The position numbers and the translations under genes are program-made. A stretch of 64,000 bases of DNA from Heyndrickxia sp050281185. Its GTDB lineage: Bacteria; Bacillota; Bacilli; Bacillales; Bacillaceae_C. The notes beneath the pieces were generated by a model that was not told the DNA's origin, searched no databases, and worked only from the letters and a program-made list of their open reading frames with translations. Positions 52,085 to 60,598 of this stretch are shown one piece after another. Position 1 is the first letter of the stretch. Each line of letters starts with the position of its first letter. The stretch is from the NCBI RefSeq assembly GCF_050281185.1, contig NZ_JBNNWS010000014.1, positions 105,107 through 169,106 of the forward strand, read 5' to 3'.

Positions 52085-52900
52085 TTGCCATATTATATAA
52101 TCCTTGCAAATCGTTTAGATTGGAATTTCCCTCTTCTTGTAGTTTCCCTCCTTCTTTTATGTTTTTATTATTTCTTCATTTATTATAGGAAAAGCAGTGG
52201 TAAGCATTCTTTACTATTTATCATCGGAATGTGTCTATTTTACTTATTAGCTGGGAGCCCCATAGCGGAAATAAGCCACATCTCGTTTACAACACATATG
52301 TTCCAAATAAGCATGCTTTATTTTATTATTCCTCCGCTGCTCCTGTTCGGCATCCCTAAGGACCTATTTCGATTTTTGTTTATGAAGAAAATAAAATTAG
52401 ATCCGATTATTATTATGATCATCTTTGCATTCTTCTTATATATTTATCATACACCAGCATTTTTAGAGTTTGTTACAACACAAAAAAGCTATCATACCTT
52501 GTTTACATGGTTCCTGTTTATTTTATCAATTTTCATGTGGATTCCATTGATATCATCAAAAATCAATCAAAATGTCTGTTTTGAAAAAAGCTTGATGAAA
52601 TTAAATGTATGGTTCATAACTCCCGCATGTCTTTTGTTTCTTTTCTTGCCTTTTCAATCAGTTAATCCGATGTTATTACAAATGTTGAATCTATGCTTTC
52701 CTCCTACCGAAACCACAAAATTAATTCAGCCATTAATCAATATACAACTCGATCAACAATTAGCAGGGATCATCATGTTCTTTATGCATAAAGTGGGTTT
52801 AGCTATGACAACTATACTTGATCAAGTTATACATAACAGAGAGCGTTCATTTGGTTATTCCTGCAGTGTCGACTTCTTTTTTATACAAAAATTGCAATGA
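52085..52900 (+). CDS. CtaG-like (caa3 oxidase assembly family) membrane protein
   Basis: This 271-residue polytopic protein has about seven hydrophobic helices. The segment FTTHMFQISMLYFIIPPLLL and then FGIPKD corresponds to the conserved H-M-x-Q-H-M...PPLL motif of caa3_CtaG proteins, but the second histidine of that motif appears to be replaced (FQISM). CtaG helps CuA-site assembly of cytochrome caa3. The start is TTG 52085 after AAAGGAGTGG. Adjacent copA suggests a copper-related role. This is not the cta-operon copy, so it is a paralogue or an acquired gene. Confidence 0.78.
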   Translation: MPYYIILANRLDWNFPLLVVSLLLLCFYYFFIYYRKSSGKHSLLFIIGMCLFYLLAGSPIAEISHISFTTHMFQISMLYFIIPPLLLFGIPKDLFRFLFMKKIKLDPIIIMIIFAFFLYIYHTPAFLEFVTTQKSYHTLFTWFLFILSIFMWIPLISSKINQNVCFEKSLMKLNVWFITPACLLFLFLPFQSVNPMLLQMLNLCFPPTETTKLIQPLINIQLDQQLAGIIMFFMHKVGLAMTTILDQVIHNRERSFGYSCSVDFFFIQKLQ

Positions 52901-52954
52901 AGTTCTAGTCCAAGTTTACAAAAATACACTATTAAAAACGATGGAATAAAGCTG

Positions 52955-55150
52955 GTGAAAATAGTGATCGAAACGATGCAGATTGATATTAAAGGGATGC
53001 ATTGTAGTGCATGTTCCACTAGGATAGAAAAGATTGTTTCGAAAATGGAGGGTGTTCACAAGATTAATGTAAATTTAGCAACAGAAAAGGGGAGGGTTTT
53101 GTTTGATCCCAATCTAACGAGTAAGCTCATTATCTTGAATCGAATAAAGAAAATTGGCTATGAAGCGATTGTATCTCGAAATAACTATAATTTAACCGAT
53201 TCAAAAAGGAAAGATATGAATATTCTTACATGGAAATTTTTAATATCATTAATTCTTGCACTTCCATTAATTTGGACGATGTTGGCTCATTTCAATTTAT
53301 TTTACATATCTGTTCCGAATTTATTTTTACAACCATGGTTCCAACTTGCCTTGGCTACTCCAGTACAATTTATCATCGCTTACCCCTTTTATGAAGGTGC
53401 TTGGAGTGCATTGAAAAATCGAAGTGCAAATATGGATGTGCTTGTTGTCTTAAGTACCTCTGCAGCATACTTTTATAGCCATTATTTAACTTTTTCTTCA
53501 GCAGAACCAACTGTGCTTCATTATGAAACGAGTGTACTCATTATTACCTTTGTCTTGTTAGGTAAACTGATGGAAGCTAAGACAAAAAGAAAAACGATAG
53601 ATGCAATAAAAAAGCTTAACCAATTACAAGTAAAATCCGCAACGAAATATATGGATGGTATAGAATCTGAAACATTCATTCATCAAATAGTACCAGGGGA
53701 TATTTTATTAGTGAAGCCAGGAGAAAAAATCCCAATAGATGGGCAGGTGATTGAAGGATTTTCATCGGTTAATGAATCTATGCTTACTGGTGAAAGTTTG
53801 CCTGTTGAAAAAAACATTGGAAATACTGTTTACTCTGGTACGATTAATGAAAACGGATTGTTAAAAATAAAAGCAACTAAAAAAGAATCTGAAACTTTCT
53901 TATCTAAAATTATTGGAATAGTTGAAGAAGCACAAATATCTAAACCACCTATACAACATATTGCAGATAAATTCACAGCAATATTTGTGCCTATTGTTAT
54001 TGTCATTGCTGCAGCTACTTTCGTTTTATGGTATTTATACTTAAGTCCTGGACATGTAAATGAAGCTTTAGAAAAAACAATTGCCGTATTGATTATATCT
54101 TGTCCATGTGCATTAGGTCTTGCTACACCAACTTCGATTATGGTCGGAAGCGGCAAAGCTGCACAATTAGGCATTCTTTTTAAAGAAGGGAAAATGATTG
54201 AACTTCTTGCTAAAAATAATATGGTTGTATTAGATAAAACGGGGACTATTACGAAAGGGGAACCAGTAGTAACGGATATATTTGTGCGAAATCTTGAAGA
54301 AAAATTATTTATGCAATTGATTGGTGCAATTGAAAAAAATACTAATCATCCTATTGCGAAGGCTATAATAAAAGAAGTAGAAAAAAAAGTGGATACTATA
54401 CCAACTTTAGCAAATGTTAATACGATTCCGGGACATGGGATAAAGGCATTTGCCGATGGTAAGCAAATAATCATTGCAAATCCTAGCTTCTTTAATAAGC
54501 AAACCAAGATCGTATTATCGGAAGTTCAAAAAAAGGTAAATGAGTTGGAACAGGAAGGGAAGACGGTCGTTCTAGTCTCAATTGACCATCATATTCATGG
54601 AATTATTGCAGTAGCAGACGAAATTAAAGAATCGTCTGGAAAAGCAATAACTAGATTAAAAAACATGGGATTAACAGTCATAATGCTTTCGGGAGATAAT
54701 ATAAATTCTGCAACATCAATTGCTAATCGGACAGGCATTAATCATGTAAAGGCCGAGGTAACCCCTGAAATGAAAGCAGAATGGATAAAAAAATATCAAA
54801 ACAAAGGAAAACAAGTAATAATGGTAGGTGATGGCATCAATGATGCACCTGCTCTAACCGTAGCAAACATTGGGATAGCAATGGGCAATGGATCCGACAT
54901 AGCGGTTGATTCTGGAGATATTACCTTATTGAACGGTGATTTGAATAGAATAGCTGATTCAATCATTATAAGTAAAAAAACGATGAGGAATGTTAAACAA
55001 AATTTTTTATGGGCATTCATATATAATATTATAAGTATACCGTTGGCGATAACTGGTTTTTTGCCACCGTGGTTTGCAAGTGCAACAATGGCGTTTAGTT
55101 CAGTTTCCGTTGTATTAAACTCCCTAAGATTAAAGAACATTCGGTTATAA
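52955..55150 (+). CDS. copA: Copper-translocating P1B-type ATPase (CopA-like)
   Basis: CPx-type ATPases export Cu(I) across the membrane. The 731 residues have one N-terminal heavy-metal domain with GMHCSACS (Cys17, Cys20), two membrane hairpins, the A-domain motif MLTGESLPVEK, the ion-binding SCPCALGLATPTS, the phosphorylation site LDKTGTITKG, HP in NTNHPIAK, and the hinge VGDGINDAPAL. B. subtilis CopA has two such N-terminal domains; only one is present here. The start is uncertain (GTG 52955 or GTG 52964, both with weak ribosome sites). No csoR or copZ is nearby. It is probably transcribed with the CtaG-like gene. Confidence 0.9.
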   Translation: MKIVIETMQIDIKGMHCSACSTRIEKIVSKMEGVHKINVNLATEKGRVLFDPNLTSKLIILNRIKKIGYEAIVSRNNYNLTDSKRKDMNILTWKFLISLILALPLIWTMLAHFNLFYISVPNLFLQPWFQLALATPVQFIIAYPFYEGAWSALKNRSANMDVLVVLSTSAAYFYSHYLTFSSAEPTVLHYETSVLIITFVLLGKLMEAKTKRKTIDAIKKLNQLQVKSATKYMDGIESETFIHQIVPGDILLVKPGEKIPIDGQVIEGFSSVNESMLTGESLPVEKNIGNTVYSGTINENGLLKIKATKKESETFLSKIIGIVEEAQISKPPIQHIADKFTAIFVPIVIVIAAATFVLWYLYLSPGHVNEALEKTIAVLIISCPCALGLATPTSIMVGSGKAAQLGILFKEGKMIELLAKNNMVVLDKTGTITKGEPVVTDIFVRNLEEKLFMQLIGAIEKNTNHPIAKAIIKEVEKKVDTIPTLANVNTIPGHGIKAFADGKQIIIANPSFFNKQTKIVLSEVQKKVNELEQEGKTVVLVSIDHHIHGIIAVADEIKESSGKAITRLKNMGLTVIMLSGDNINSATSIANRTGINHVKAEVTPEMKAEWIKKYQNKGKQVIMVGDGINDAPALTVANIGIAMGNGSDIAVDSGDITLLNGDLNRIADSIIISKKTMRNVKQNFLWAFIYNIISIPLAITGFLPPWFASATMAFSSVSVVLNSLRLKNIRL

Positions 55151-55365
55151 GAAAAGCAGGTGGAACTCGGTTAGCCTTGGGGAAAGATGTTACTCGTTTT
55201 TGACCTCGAGGAGACAGACGGCTTGCACTAGACTAGTCAACGTATAAATCAACTCAGGAAACTAATGAATATCTAAGAATGATAAGGGAAGTTTAAAACT
55301 GAAACAAATCATTAGCTTCTCTTAATAATCGATGTTATACTTGCGTTAGCATTAGTTTTAAGAGG
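55151..55365. other. Intergenic region between copA and the repeat upstream of trxA
   Basis: No gene or terminator is convincing here. A weak promoter-like TTAGCT / TATACT (TATACT at 55335-55340) lies upstream of the repeat and might serve trxA. A CCTCGAGGAGAC stretch at about 55204 recalls the AGCTCCAG repeat edge but is too short to call. Confidence 0.35.
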
Positions 55366-55512
55366 TTGTTCAAAAAGTCCGGGAAAAATAGTTGTCGAAT
55401 TTCTTCGTCAGCTTGCTGCTCAGCTCCTCACGTATTAAAAGCATACGCTTCGGTGCTCGCAGGCTTCGCTTCCTCGAACTTCTCGGCTCTTTTTGTCCTC
55501 CTTTTTGAACAA
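55366..55512 (+). repeat. 147-bp MITE-like repeat upstream of trxA
   Basis: It has inverted ends TTGTTCAAAAAG and CTTTTTGAACAA (perfect over 12 bases). The interior includes GTCCGGGAAAAATAG and, near the right end, GGCTCTTTTTGTCC, as well as ACGCTTCGGTGCTCGCAGGC, which may form a stable structure. A 44-bp derivative lies at 23910. It lies 36 bases upstream of the trxA start, so it separates the gene from any upstream promoter. No transposase is encoded. Confidence 0.85.
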
Positions 55513-55548
55513 GCATTTTAATAGTTATATTTAGGAGGTCATGAATAA

Positions 55549-55863
55549 ATGGCAATTACTCATGCAACTGATCAAAATTTCACTTCAGAAACTTCTGAAG
55601 GACTAGTTTTAATAGACTTTTGGGCAACTTGGTGTGGACCATGTAAAATGATTGCACCAGTTCTAGAAGAATTAGATAGTGAAATGGGCGATAAAGTTAA
55701 AATTGTAAAAGTTGATGTGGATGAAAATCAAGAAACAGCTAGCAAATATGGCGTAATGAGCATCCCAACACTAATTTTAATGAAAGATGGTCAAGAAATA
55801 GATAAAGTTATTGGTTATCAACCTAAAGAAGCTTTAGTTGAGTTAGTAAATAAACACTTATAA
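55549..55863 (+). CDS. trxA: Thioredoxin
   Basis: Thioredoxin is the general cytoplasmic protein-disulfide reductant. The 104 residues carry the active site WCGPCK (Cys29, Cys32) and the cis-proline loop MSIPTLI. ATG 55549 follows AGGAGG. In B. subtilis trxA directly follows etfA; here three accessory genes and a repeat intervene. The normal promoter position is occupied by the repeat, so the promoter must lie inside or upstream of it. Confidence 0.98.
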   Translation: MAITHATDQNFTSETSEGLVLIDFWATWCGPCKMIAPVLEELDSEMGDKVKIVKVDVDENQETASKYGVMSIPTLILMKDGQEIDKVIGYQPKEALVELVNKHL

Positions 55864-55872
55864 TAAATACTA

Positions 55873-55901
55873 CATCCGAGTCCAAATGACTCGGATTTTT
55901 T
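55873..55901 (+). terminator. Rho-independent terminator after trxA
   Basis: The perfect 9-bp stem ATCCGAGTC / GACTCGGAT has a five-base loop and is followed by T residues. Confidence 0.88.
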
Positions 55902-55946
55902 AAAATCTTAGGATATAACACCTAACCTCCAGAAAGGTAGAAAGGT

Positions 55947-57719
55947 ATGAATGATACAATCAAGAATAAATTAGCTCTCCTGCCTGATCATCCAGGCTGT
56001 TATTTGATGAAAGATAGGCAAGGAACGATCATTTATGTTGGGAAAGCGAAAATTTTAAAAAATCGGGTTCGTTCATATTTCACGGGCTCCCATGATGGGA
56101 AAACACAAAGACTTGTAAGTGAAATTGAAGATTTTGAATATATTGTCACATCCTCAAATATCGAAGCACTCATCTTAGAATTGAATTTAATCAAGAAGCA
56201 CGATCCAAAATACAATGTTATGTTAAAGGATGATAAAAGCTACCCTTATATCAAGCTTACGCATGAGCGTCATCCGAAGTTAATAACGACACGTAAGGTA
56301 AAAAAGGATAAAGGGAAATACTTCGGTCCCTATCCAAATGTTCAGGCCGCAAACGAAACGAAAAAGCTATTGGATCGAATCTATCCACTTAGAAAATGTT
56401 CAACATTACCAGATCGAGTTTGTTTATATTATCATTTAGGACAATGCTTAGCACCATGTGTAAATGAAGTGAACGAAGAAACGTATAAAGAAATAGTAGA
56501 TGATATTACAAGATTTTTAAATGGCGGGTATAAAGATATTAAACAAGAGCTTTCGAAAAAAATGGAAGATGCAGCAGAAAATTTAGAATTTGAAAGAGCT
56601 CAAGAATACCGAGATCAAATTCTTAACATAGAAGCAACAATGGAAAAACAAAAAATAACAATGACTGATTTGGCTGATCGAGATGTATTTGGCTATTCAG
56701 TTGATAAAGGCTGGATGTGTGTACAAGTCTTTTTTATTCGTCAAGGTAAGCTCATTGAACGTGATGTTTCAATGTTTCCTATATATAATGAACCAGAAGA
56801 AGAATTTTTAACTTTTCTAGGACAATTTTATTTAAAACCAAATCACTTTAAACCGAAGGAAGTATTAATTCCGGAAGCTGTAGACTCTACTCTAGCTGAA
56901 CAATTACTGGAAACAAAAATCATTCAGCCTAAAATAGGACAAAAAAAAGAATTAATCAAGCTAGCTGAAAAAAATGCGACCATAGCTTTAACAGAAAAGT
57001 TTGCATTAATTGAACGGGATGAAGAAAGGACAATTAATGCTGTTGAAAGCCTAGGTGAGGCAATGGGGATTTATACACCTCATCGTATTGAGGCATTCGA
57101 TAACTCAAATATTCAAGGTACTAATCCAGTATCCGCGATGGTTGTTTTTATTGATGGAAAACCAGATAAAAAGGAGTATCGTAAATATAAAATAAAGACG
57201 GTTAAAGGTCCAGATGACTATGAATCTATGAGAGAAGTAGTAAGAAGAAGATACAGTAGAGCATTACGAGAAGAACTTCCTCTGCCTGATTTAATTATAA
57301 TAGACGGTGGTAAAGGGCAAATCGAAGCAGCAAGGGATATTTTAGAAAATGAACTAGGCTTATCAATTCCGATAGCAGGATTAGCAAAAGACGAAAAACA
57401 TAAAACCTCTCAATTGCTTGCAGGTAATCCTTTAGAAGTTGTTCCTTTAGGAAGGACTAGCCAAGAGTTTTATTTATTGCAAAGGATCCAAGATGAGGTA
57501 CACAGATTTGCCATTACATTTCATCGTCAGCTTAGAGGTAAAACCGCCTTTCAGTCTATTTTAGATGATATTGCGGGAATTGGTCCGAAGCGAAAAAAAC
57601 TTCTTCTTCGTCACTTTGGATCGATGAAGAATATGAAAGAAGCCTCTATTGACGACTTTGTTAAGCTGGGAATTCCTCAAGCCGCAGCGGAAGCATTAAA
57701 AGAAAAATTAGAGGATTAA
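55947..57719 (+). CDS. uvrC: UvrABC system protein C
   Basis: UvrC makes both incisions in nucleotide excision repair. The 590 residues have the N-terminal GIY-YIG nuclease (GCYLMKDRQGTIIYVGKAK, near residue 16), a cysteine-containing region (CSTLPDRVCLYYHLGQCLAP), the UVR domain for UvrB contact (about 200-235), the RNase H-like endonuclease domain (EAFDNSNIQGTNPVSAMVVF, IDGGKGQIEAA), and the C-terminal helix-hairpin-helix pair (DIAGIGPKRKKLLLRHFGSM). ATG 55947 follows GAAAGGTAGAAAGG. Its order after trxA and before lysC is as in B. subtilis. Confidence 0.97.
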   Translation: MNDTIKNKLALLPDHPGCYLMKDRQGTIIYVGKAKILKNRVRSYFTGSHDGKTQRLVSEIEDFEYIVTSSNIEALILELNLIKKHDPKYNVMLKDDKSYPYIKLTHERHPKLITTRKVKKDKGKYFGPYPNVQAANETKKLLDRIYPLRKCSTLPDRVCLYYHLGQCLAPCVNEVNEETYKEIVDDITRFLNGGYKDIKQELSKKMEDAAENLEFERAQEYRDQILNIEATMEKQKITMTDLADRDVFGYSVDKGWMCVQVFFIRQGKLIERDVSMFPIYNEPEEEFLTFLGQFYLKPNHFKPKEVLIPEAVDSTLAEQLLETKIIQPKIGQKKELIKLAEKNATIALTEKFALIERDEERTINAVESLGEAMGIYTPHRIEAFDNSNIQGTNPVSAMVVFIDGKPDKKEYRKYKIKTVKGPDDYESMREVVRRRYSRALREELPLPDLIIIDGGKGQIEAARDILENELGLSIPIAGLAKDEKHKTSQLLAGNPLEVVPLGRTSQEFYLLQRIQDEVHRFAITFHRQLRGKTAFQSILDDIAGIGPKRKKLLLRHFGSMKNMKEASIDDFVKLGIPQAAAEALKEKLED

Positions 57720-57826
57720 AGTTTTGTTCGTAAATTTTGATATTTTGGAATAGAAAATTTAATGAACTAGCATACAACTATAGGAATAATTTTCTCACGA
57801 AATGATGCCCTAAGTTCTTTCTTTAA

Positions 57827-58053
57827 GGCTGTTTTCGTAAAGTTTGTTGCTATTATAGTGATATTTTATTAACAATCTGAGTTGATTGTAGCGGAGGGCA
57901 CTTGACTCCTGCGGGAAAAAGAGGGAAGTGGGAGACCCCGCAGGCGAGTAACGCCGAGGAGGCTCCCATCCCTCCCCGCTGAAAGCAAGTGTCTGGAGCG
58001 GAAATCAACGGACTAAGTTTATAGTCTAAAAACAACAATTTATACGAAAAGAG
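57827..58053 (+). repeat. 227-bp MITE-like repeat, copy 2
   Basis: It matches 11701-11927 with about a dozen differences, including small indels that leave the length unchanged. It begins GGCTGTTTTCGTAAAGTTTG and ends TTATACGAAAAGAG followed by CCT, so the ends pair (AGGCTGTTTTCG with CGAAAAGAGCCT, 11 of 12). Between them lies the palindromic GC-rich core. It sits between uvrC and the lysine riboswitch promoter. Confidence 0.88.
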
Positions 58054-58118
58054 CCTTCTTTAAAAACTATATAAATTAAATATTACATCAATCTTTTGAA
58101 AACTACGTTAATTAAGTA

Positions 58119-58147
58119 TAGTCAAGTAAATAAGCTTGTGCTATAAT
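58119..58147 (+). promoter_or_regulatory. Predicted promoter of lysC
   Basis: TATAAT (58142-58147) has a weak -35 TAGTCA (58119-58124) at 17 bases. It lies just upstream of the riboswitch. Confidence 0.55.
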
Positions 58148-58182
58148 GATAAAAAATTTAATAAACTTTTATTACTAATAAG

Positions 58183-58362
58183 TGATAGAGGTGCAAAACT
58201 AAAGAGTAGATGCTTGGAGAATGATGAGATTCTATGAAAAGCTTTGAAAGGTAGTTTTGCCGAAGTGAAAACAGGCTCATTCCTTTTTTTGCTGGTTCAT
58301 GTATTTAAGAAGTGCTGAACTGTCAAGATGATTCGTTCATCTTGGAGAGCTATCTCGCAAAG
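58183..58362 (+). promoter_or_regulatory. Lysine riboswitch (L-box) aptamer
   Basis: The aptamer opens with TGATAGAGGTGCAAAACTA and closes with GAGAGCTATCTCGC, pairing GATAG-type P1 strands. The conserved internal blocks GAGTAGATGCTTGGAGAATG, GAAAGGTAGTTTTGCCGAAG and TTTGCTGG are all present and follow the B. subtilis lysC L-box order. Lysine binding would favour the downstream terminator. Confidence 0.96.
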
Positions 58363-58396
58363 TGTTTTTCGTAATAAGTTTTAGTTACGTCATCAC

Positions 58397-58430
58397 AAGC
58401 AATGAGATAGATTTCTCATTGCTTTTTTAT
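58397..58430 (+). terminator. Lysine-riboswitch-controlled terminator
   Basis: The perfect 11-bp stem AAGCAATGAGA / TCTCATTGCTT has a six-base loop and is followed by a T-run, 60 bases before lysC. Confidence 0.93.
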
Positions 58431-58492
58431 TTTGTTTTTATTTTACATTTGGCTGTAACTACAAAATCATTTGTTGAAAGTAGGCGAAATCA

Positions 58493-59725
58493 TTGGGGTT
58501 AGTTGTACTAAAATTTGGCGGGACATCAGTTGGCGATGTAGAAAGAATTAAAAATACAGCAAATCGAATTTTAGAGGAAAAGAAGAAAGGCCACAAAGTA
58601 GTTGTTGTCGTATCTGCGATGGGAAAAACAACTGATCAACTTGTTGCCTTATCTAAGGAGCTATCTTCTTACCCGAGTAAAAGGGAAATGGATATGCTAC
58701 TATCAACGGGCGAACAAGTTACTATTGCCCTTTTATCAATGGCATTAGCTGAGAAAGGTCATTCAGCCATCTCATTTACCGGATGGCAGGCTGGTATATT
58801 GACGGAAAATATACATAGTAATGCTCGTATTATTGATATTGATCCAAATAAAATAAAGAAATATCTTGCAGAAGAACAAATTGTAATCGTTGCAGGGTTT
58901 CAAGGAGCAACAGAAAATGGGGAAATTACGACATTAGGCAGAGGTGGTTCAGATACAACAGCAGTAGCTTTAGCAGCAGCATTAGCAGCAGATAAGTGCA
59001 TCATTTATACAGATGTAACGGGTGTATTTACTTCTGATCCTAGATACATCCCTGGTGCTAGGAAACTTGAAGCAATATCGTATGATGAGATGCTGGAGCT
59101 GGCAAATCTTGGTGCTGGAGTTTTGCATGCAAGAGCGGTGGAGTTTGCGAAAAATCACCAAATTCCATTAGAGGTTTGTTCGAGCTTGGTTAAAGAATCT
59201 GGGACTGTAATTGAGGAGGAAATAGCTGTGGAAAAAAGTTTAATTGTTCGTGGAGTAGCATTTGAGGGGGCAATCACAAGAATTACTGTTTTCGGATTGA
59301 AAAATGGCTACAACAACCTTTCTTCTATTTTTAATAAATTGGCAAGAAGAAACATAAATGTTGATATTATTATTCAAAATTTAACCGTTGGTGAAGATAC
59401 CTATCTCTCTTTTTCAATAAAAAATGATGATTTGCGTGAAACAATTGACATACTCGAACAGTATCAAGAAGCTTTAGGATTTGATCATTTCGAATATGAA
59501 TCTGATCTTGCCAAAGTATCAATTATTGGTTCTGGAATGATTTCAAATCCAGGAGTAGCAGCCAAAATGTTCGACATACTAGCAAAAAATAATATTCAAA
59601 TTAAGATGGTCAGTACATCAGAAATTAAGGTATCAACGGTAATTGAAGAAAATCATATGATTGAAGCATCCCGAATTCTTCATACAGCATTTGAACTTGA
59701 TTCGGTGGGGCAAAAAATAAAATAA
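58493..59725 (+). CDS. lysC: Aspartokinase II (lysine-sensitive), with internal beta-subunit start
   Basis: Aspartokinase phosphorylates aspartate at the head of the lysine/diaminopimelate pathway. The 410-residue alpha chain has KFGGTSVG at residues 7-14, REMDMLLSTGEQVT, TLGRGGSDTTAVALAAAL, then two ACT domains (about 260-400). The start is TTG 58493, with a weak AAAGTAGGCGA ribosome site. A second in-frame start, GTG 59228 (codon 246), follows a strong GAGGAGGA (59213-59220) by seven bases, which would make the ACT-domain beta subunit as in B. subtilis. It is regulated by the lysine riboswitch. Confidence 0.97.
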   Translation: MGLVVLKFGGTSVGDVERIKNTANRILEEKKKGHKVVVVVSAMGKTTDQLVALSKELSSYPSKREMDMLLSTGEQVTIALLSMALAEKGHSAISFTGWQAGILTENIHSNARIIDIDPNKIKKYLAEEQIVIVAGFQGATENGEITTLGRGGSDTTAVALAAALAADKCIIYTDVTGVFTSDPRYIPGARKLEAISYDEMLELANLGAGVLHARAVEFAKNHQIPLEVCSSLVKESGTVIEEEIAVEKSLIVRGVAFEGAITRITVFGLKNGYNNLSSIFNKLARRNINVDIIIQNLTVGEDTYLSFSIKNDDLRETIDILEQYQEALGFDHFEYESDLAKVSIIGSGMISNPGVAAKMFDILAKNNIQIKMVSTSEIKVSTVIEENHMIEASRILHTAFELDSVGQKIK

Positions 59726-59761
59726 AAGCAGTTGACTTTAGAATACTGGAGCAAAAAGAAG

Positions 59762-59808
59762 AATAGGAGCTATCTGAAAAGCAAAGTGTCAGACAGCCCC
59801 TATTTTTA
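59762..59808. terminator. Bidirectional terminator between lysC and yslB
   Basis: The stem AATAGGAGCTATCTGA pairs with TCAGACAGCCCCTATT with two mismatches, is followed by T residues, and lies between convergent genes. Confidence 0.8.
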
Positions 59809-60258
59809 AATATCTAGGTCTTTAAAATCCCAACGTATAAGTATTTTAATCTTTTTATGTCGTTTAATAATTTCCTCAAATGCTTCTGTTCGCATTTTTC
59901 TTTGTGATTGAATTTGTTCTGCTAAAAATCCCGCCTCTAATTTAAAACATGATTCGGTTTTCATTTCGAATTGTCTGCTAATAAGCGAGCTTGATAGCTC
60001 AAATTCCATCCCATTTTTTTCTTCTTTTGTGATATGGAGAGTTCCCCAGCCAGCTTCCTCAAAAAAGGAGATCACTTCATTTATTGACATTAACGGAAAC
60101 TTGCGAGCTAGGTGTTTTCCGGCCCAATACAATATATCTGCTGTTTCTTTTCCTAATATTTCAGGTAGTAGTATATCCCGAATAAGTTCGTATCCGAATG
60201 CTGGAACTGTAAGATCAATTTCAGTAGTTTTTTGTTCTAATTCTGCAGAAGATTTCAC
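59806..60258 (-). CDS. yslB: YslB-family protein (DUF2507)
   Basis: This 150-residue soluble protein belongs to the YslB family found between lysC and sdhC in Bacillus. The stretches YELIRDILLPEILGKETADI, LYWAGKHLARKFPLMSINEV and FFEEAGWGTLHI are the family core, and CFKLEAGFLAEQIQSQRKM follows. The fold resembles V4R/TRAPP-type ligand-binding domains; the function is unknown. The start at 60258 follows GAGGGG on the minus strand. Confidence 0.9.
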   Translation of the reverse strand: MKSSAELEQKTTEIDLTVPAFGYELIRDILLPEILGKETADILYWAGKHLARKFPLMSINEVISFFEEAGWGTLHITKEEKNGMEFELSSSLISRQFEMKTESCFKLEAGFLAEQIQSQRKMRTEAFEEIIKRHKKIKILIRWDFKDLDI

Positions 60259-60462
60259 GTTATTCCCCTCTTTCTCTATGCCTTTATTATATACAAAAAT
60301 TTATTTCAGTTTAATATAAATTTTGGTAAGAAGGTTTTAAAAAATTTTTCTAATAATTTGAGGCATATTATCATCAAAATCAATTTGTGTATTATCAATG
60401 ATTATATGAAGGATAACATGAAAAAGTATTAGATTATATGTCGAATTTGTGTATCCGTTTCC

Positions 60463-60491
60463 TTGACGGTCTCTAAGTGCAGGAGTAAAAT
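60463..60491 (+). promoter_or_regulatory. Predicted sigma-A promoter of sdhCAB
   Basis: TTGACG (60463-60468) and TAAAAT (60486-60491) are separated by 17 bases. The predicted start near 60498 gives a 100-base leader. Nothing else is seen in 60259-60460 beyond AT-rich sequence. Confidence 0.68.
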
Positions 60492-60520
60492 GGATATGTC
60501 ACATAAATGCTATATACTTA

Positions 60521-60567
60521 AAGCATAGTAAATTCAAGAAAAATTTTTTGAATCATTTTGCTATGCA
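60521..60567 (+). repeat. Nested hairpin in the sdhC leader
   Basis: The outer arms AGCATAG / CTATGC enclose inner arms TTCAAGAAAAAT / TTTTTTGAA. It lies just before the ribosome site AAGGGGGG. It is not followed by a T-run. A regulatory or mRNA-stability role is possible. Confidence 0.45.
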
Positions 60568-60598
60568 CAAACGCTTTTATTATTAAGGGGGGTAAAAT

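Noticed and set aside
55370..55555. 61-codon minus-strand open frame upstream of trxA
   Set aside because: It lies inside the MITE-like element and has no ribosome site.
57853..58038. 61-codon minus-strand open frame
   Set aside because: It lies wholly inside the 227-bp palindromic repeat, whose GC-rich core avoids stops by chance.
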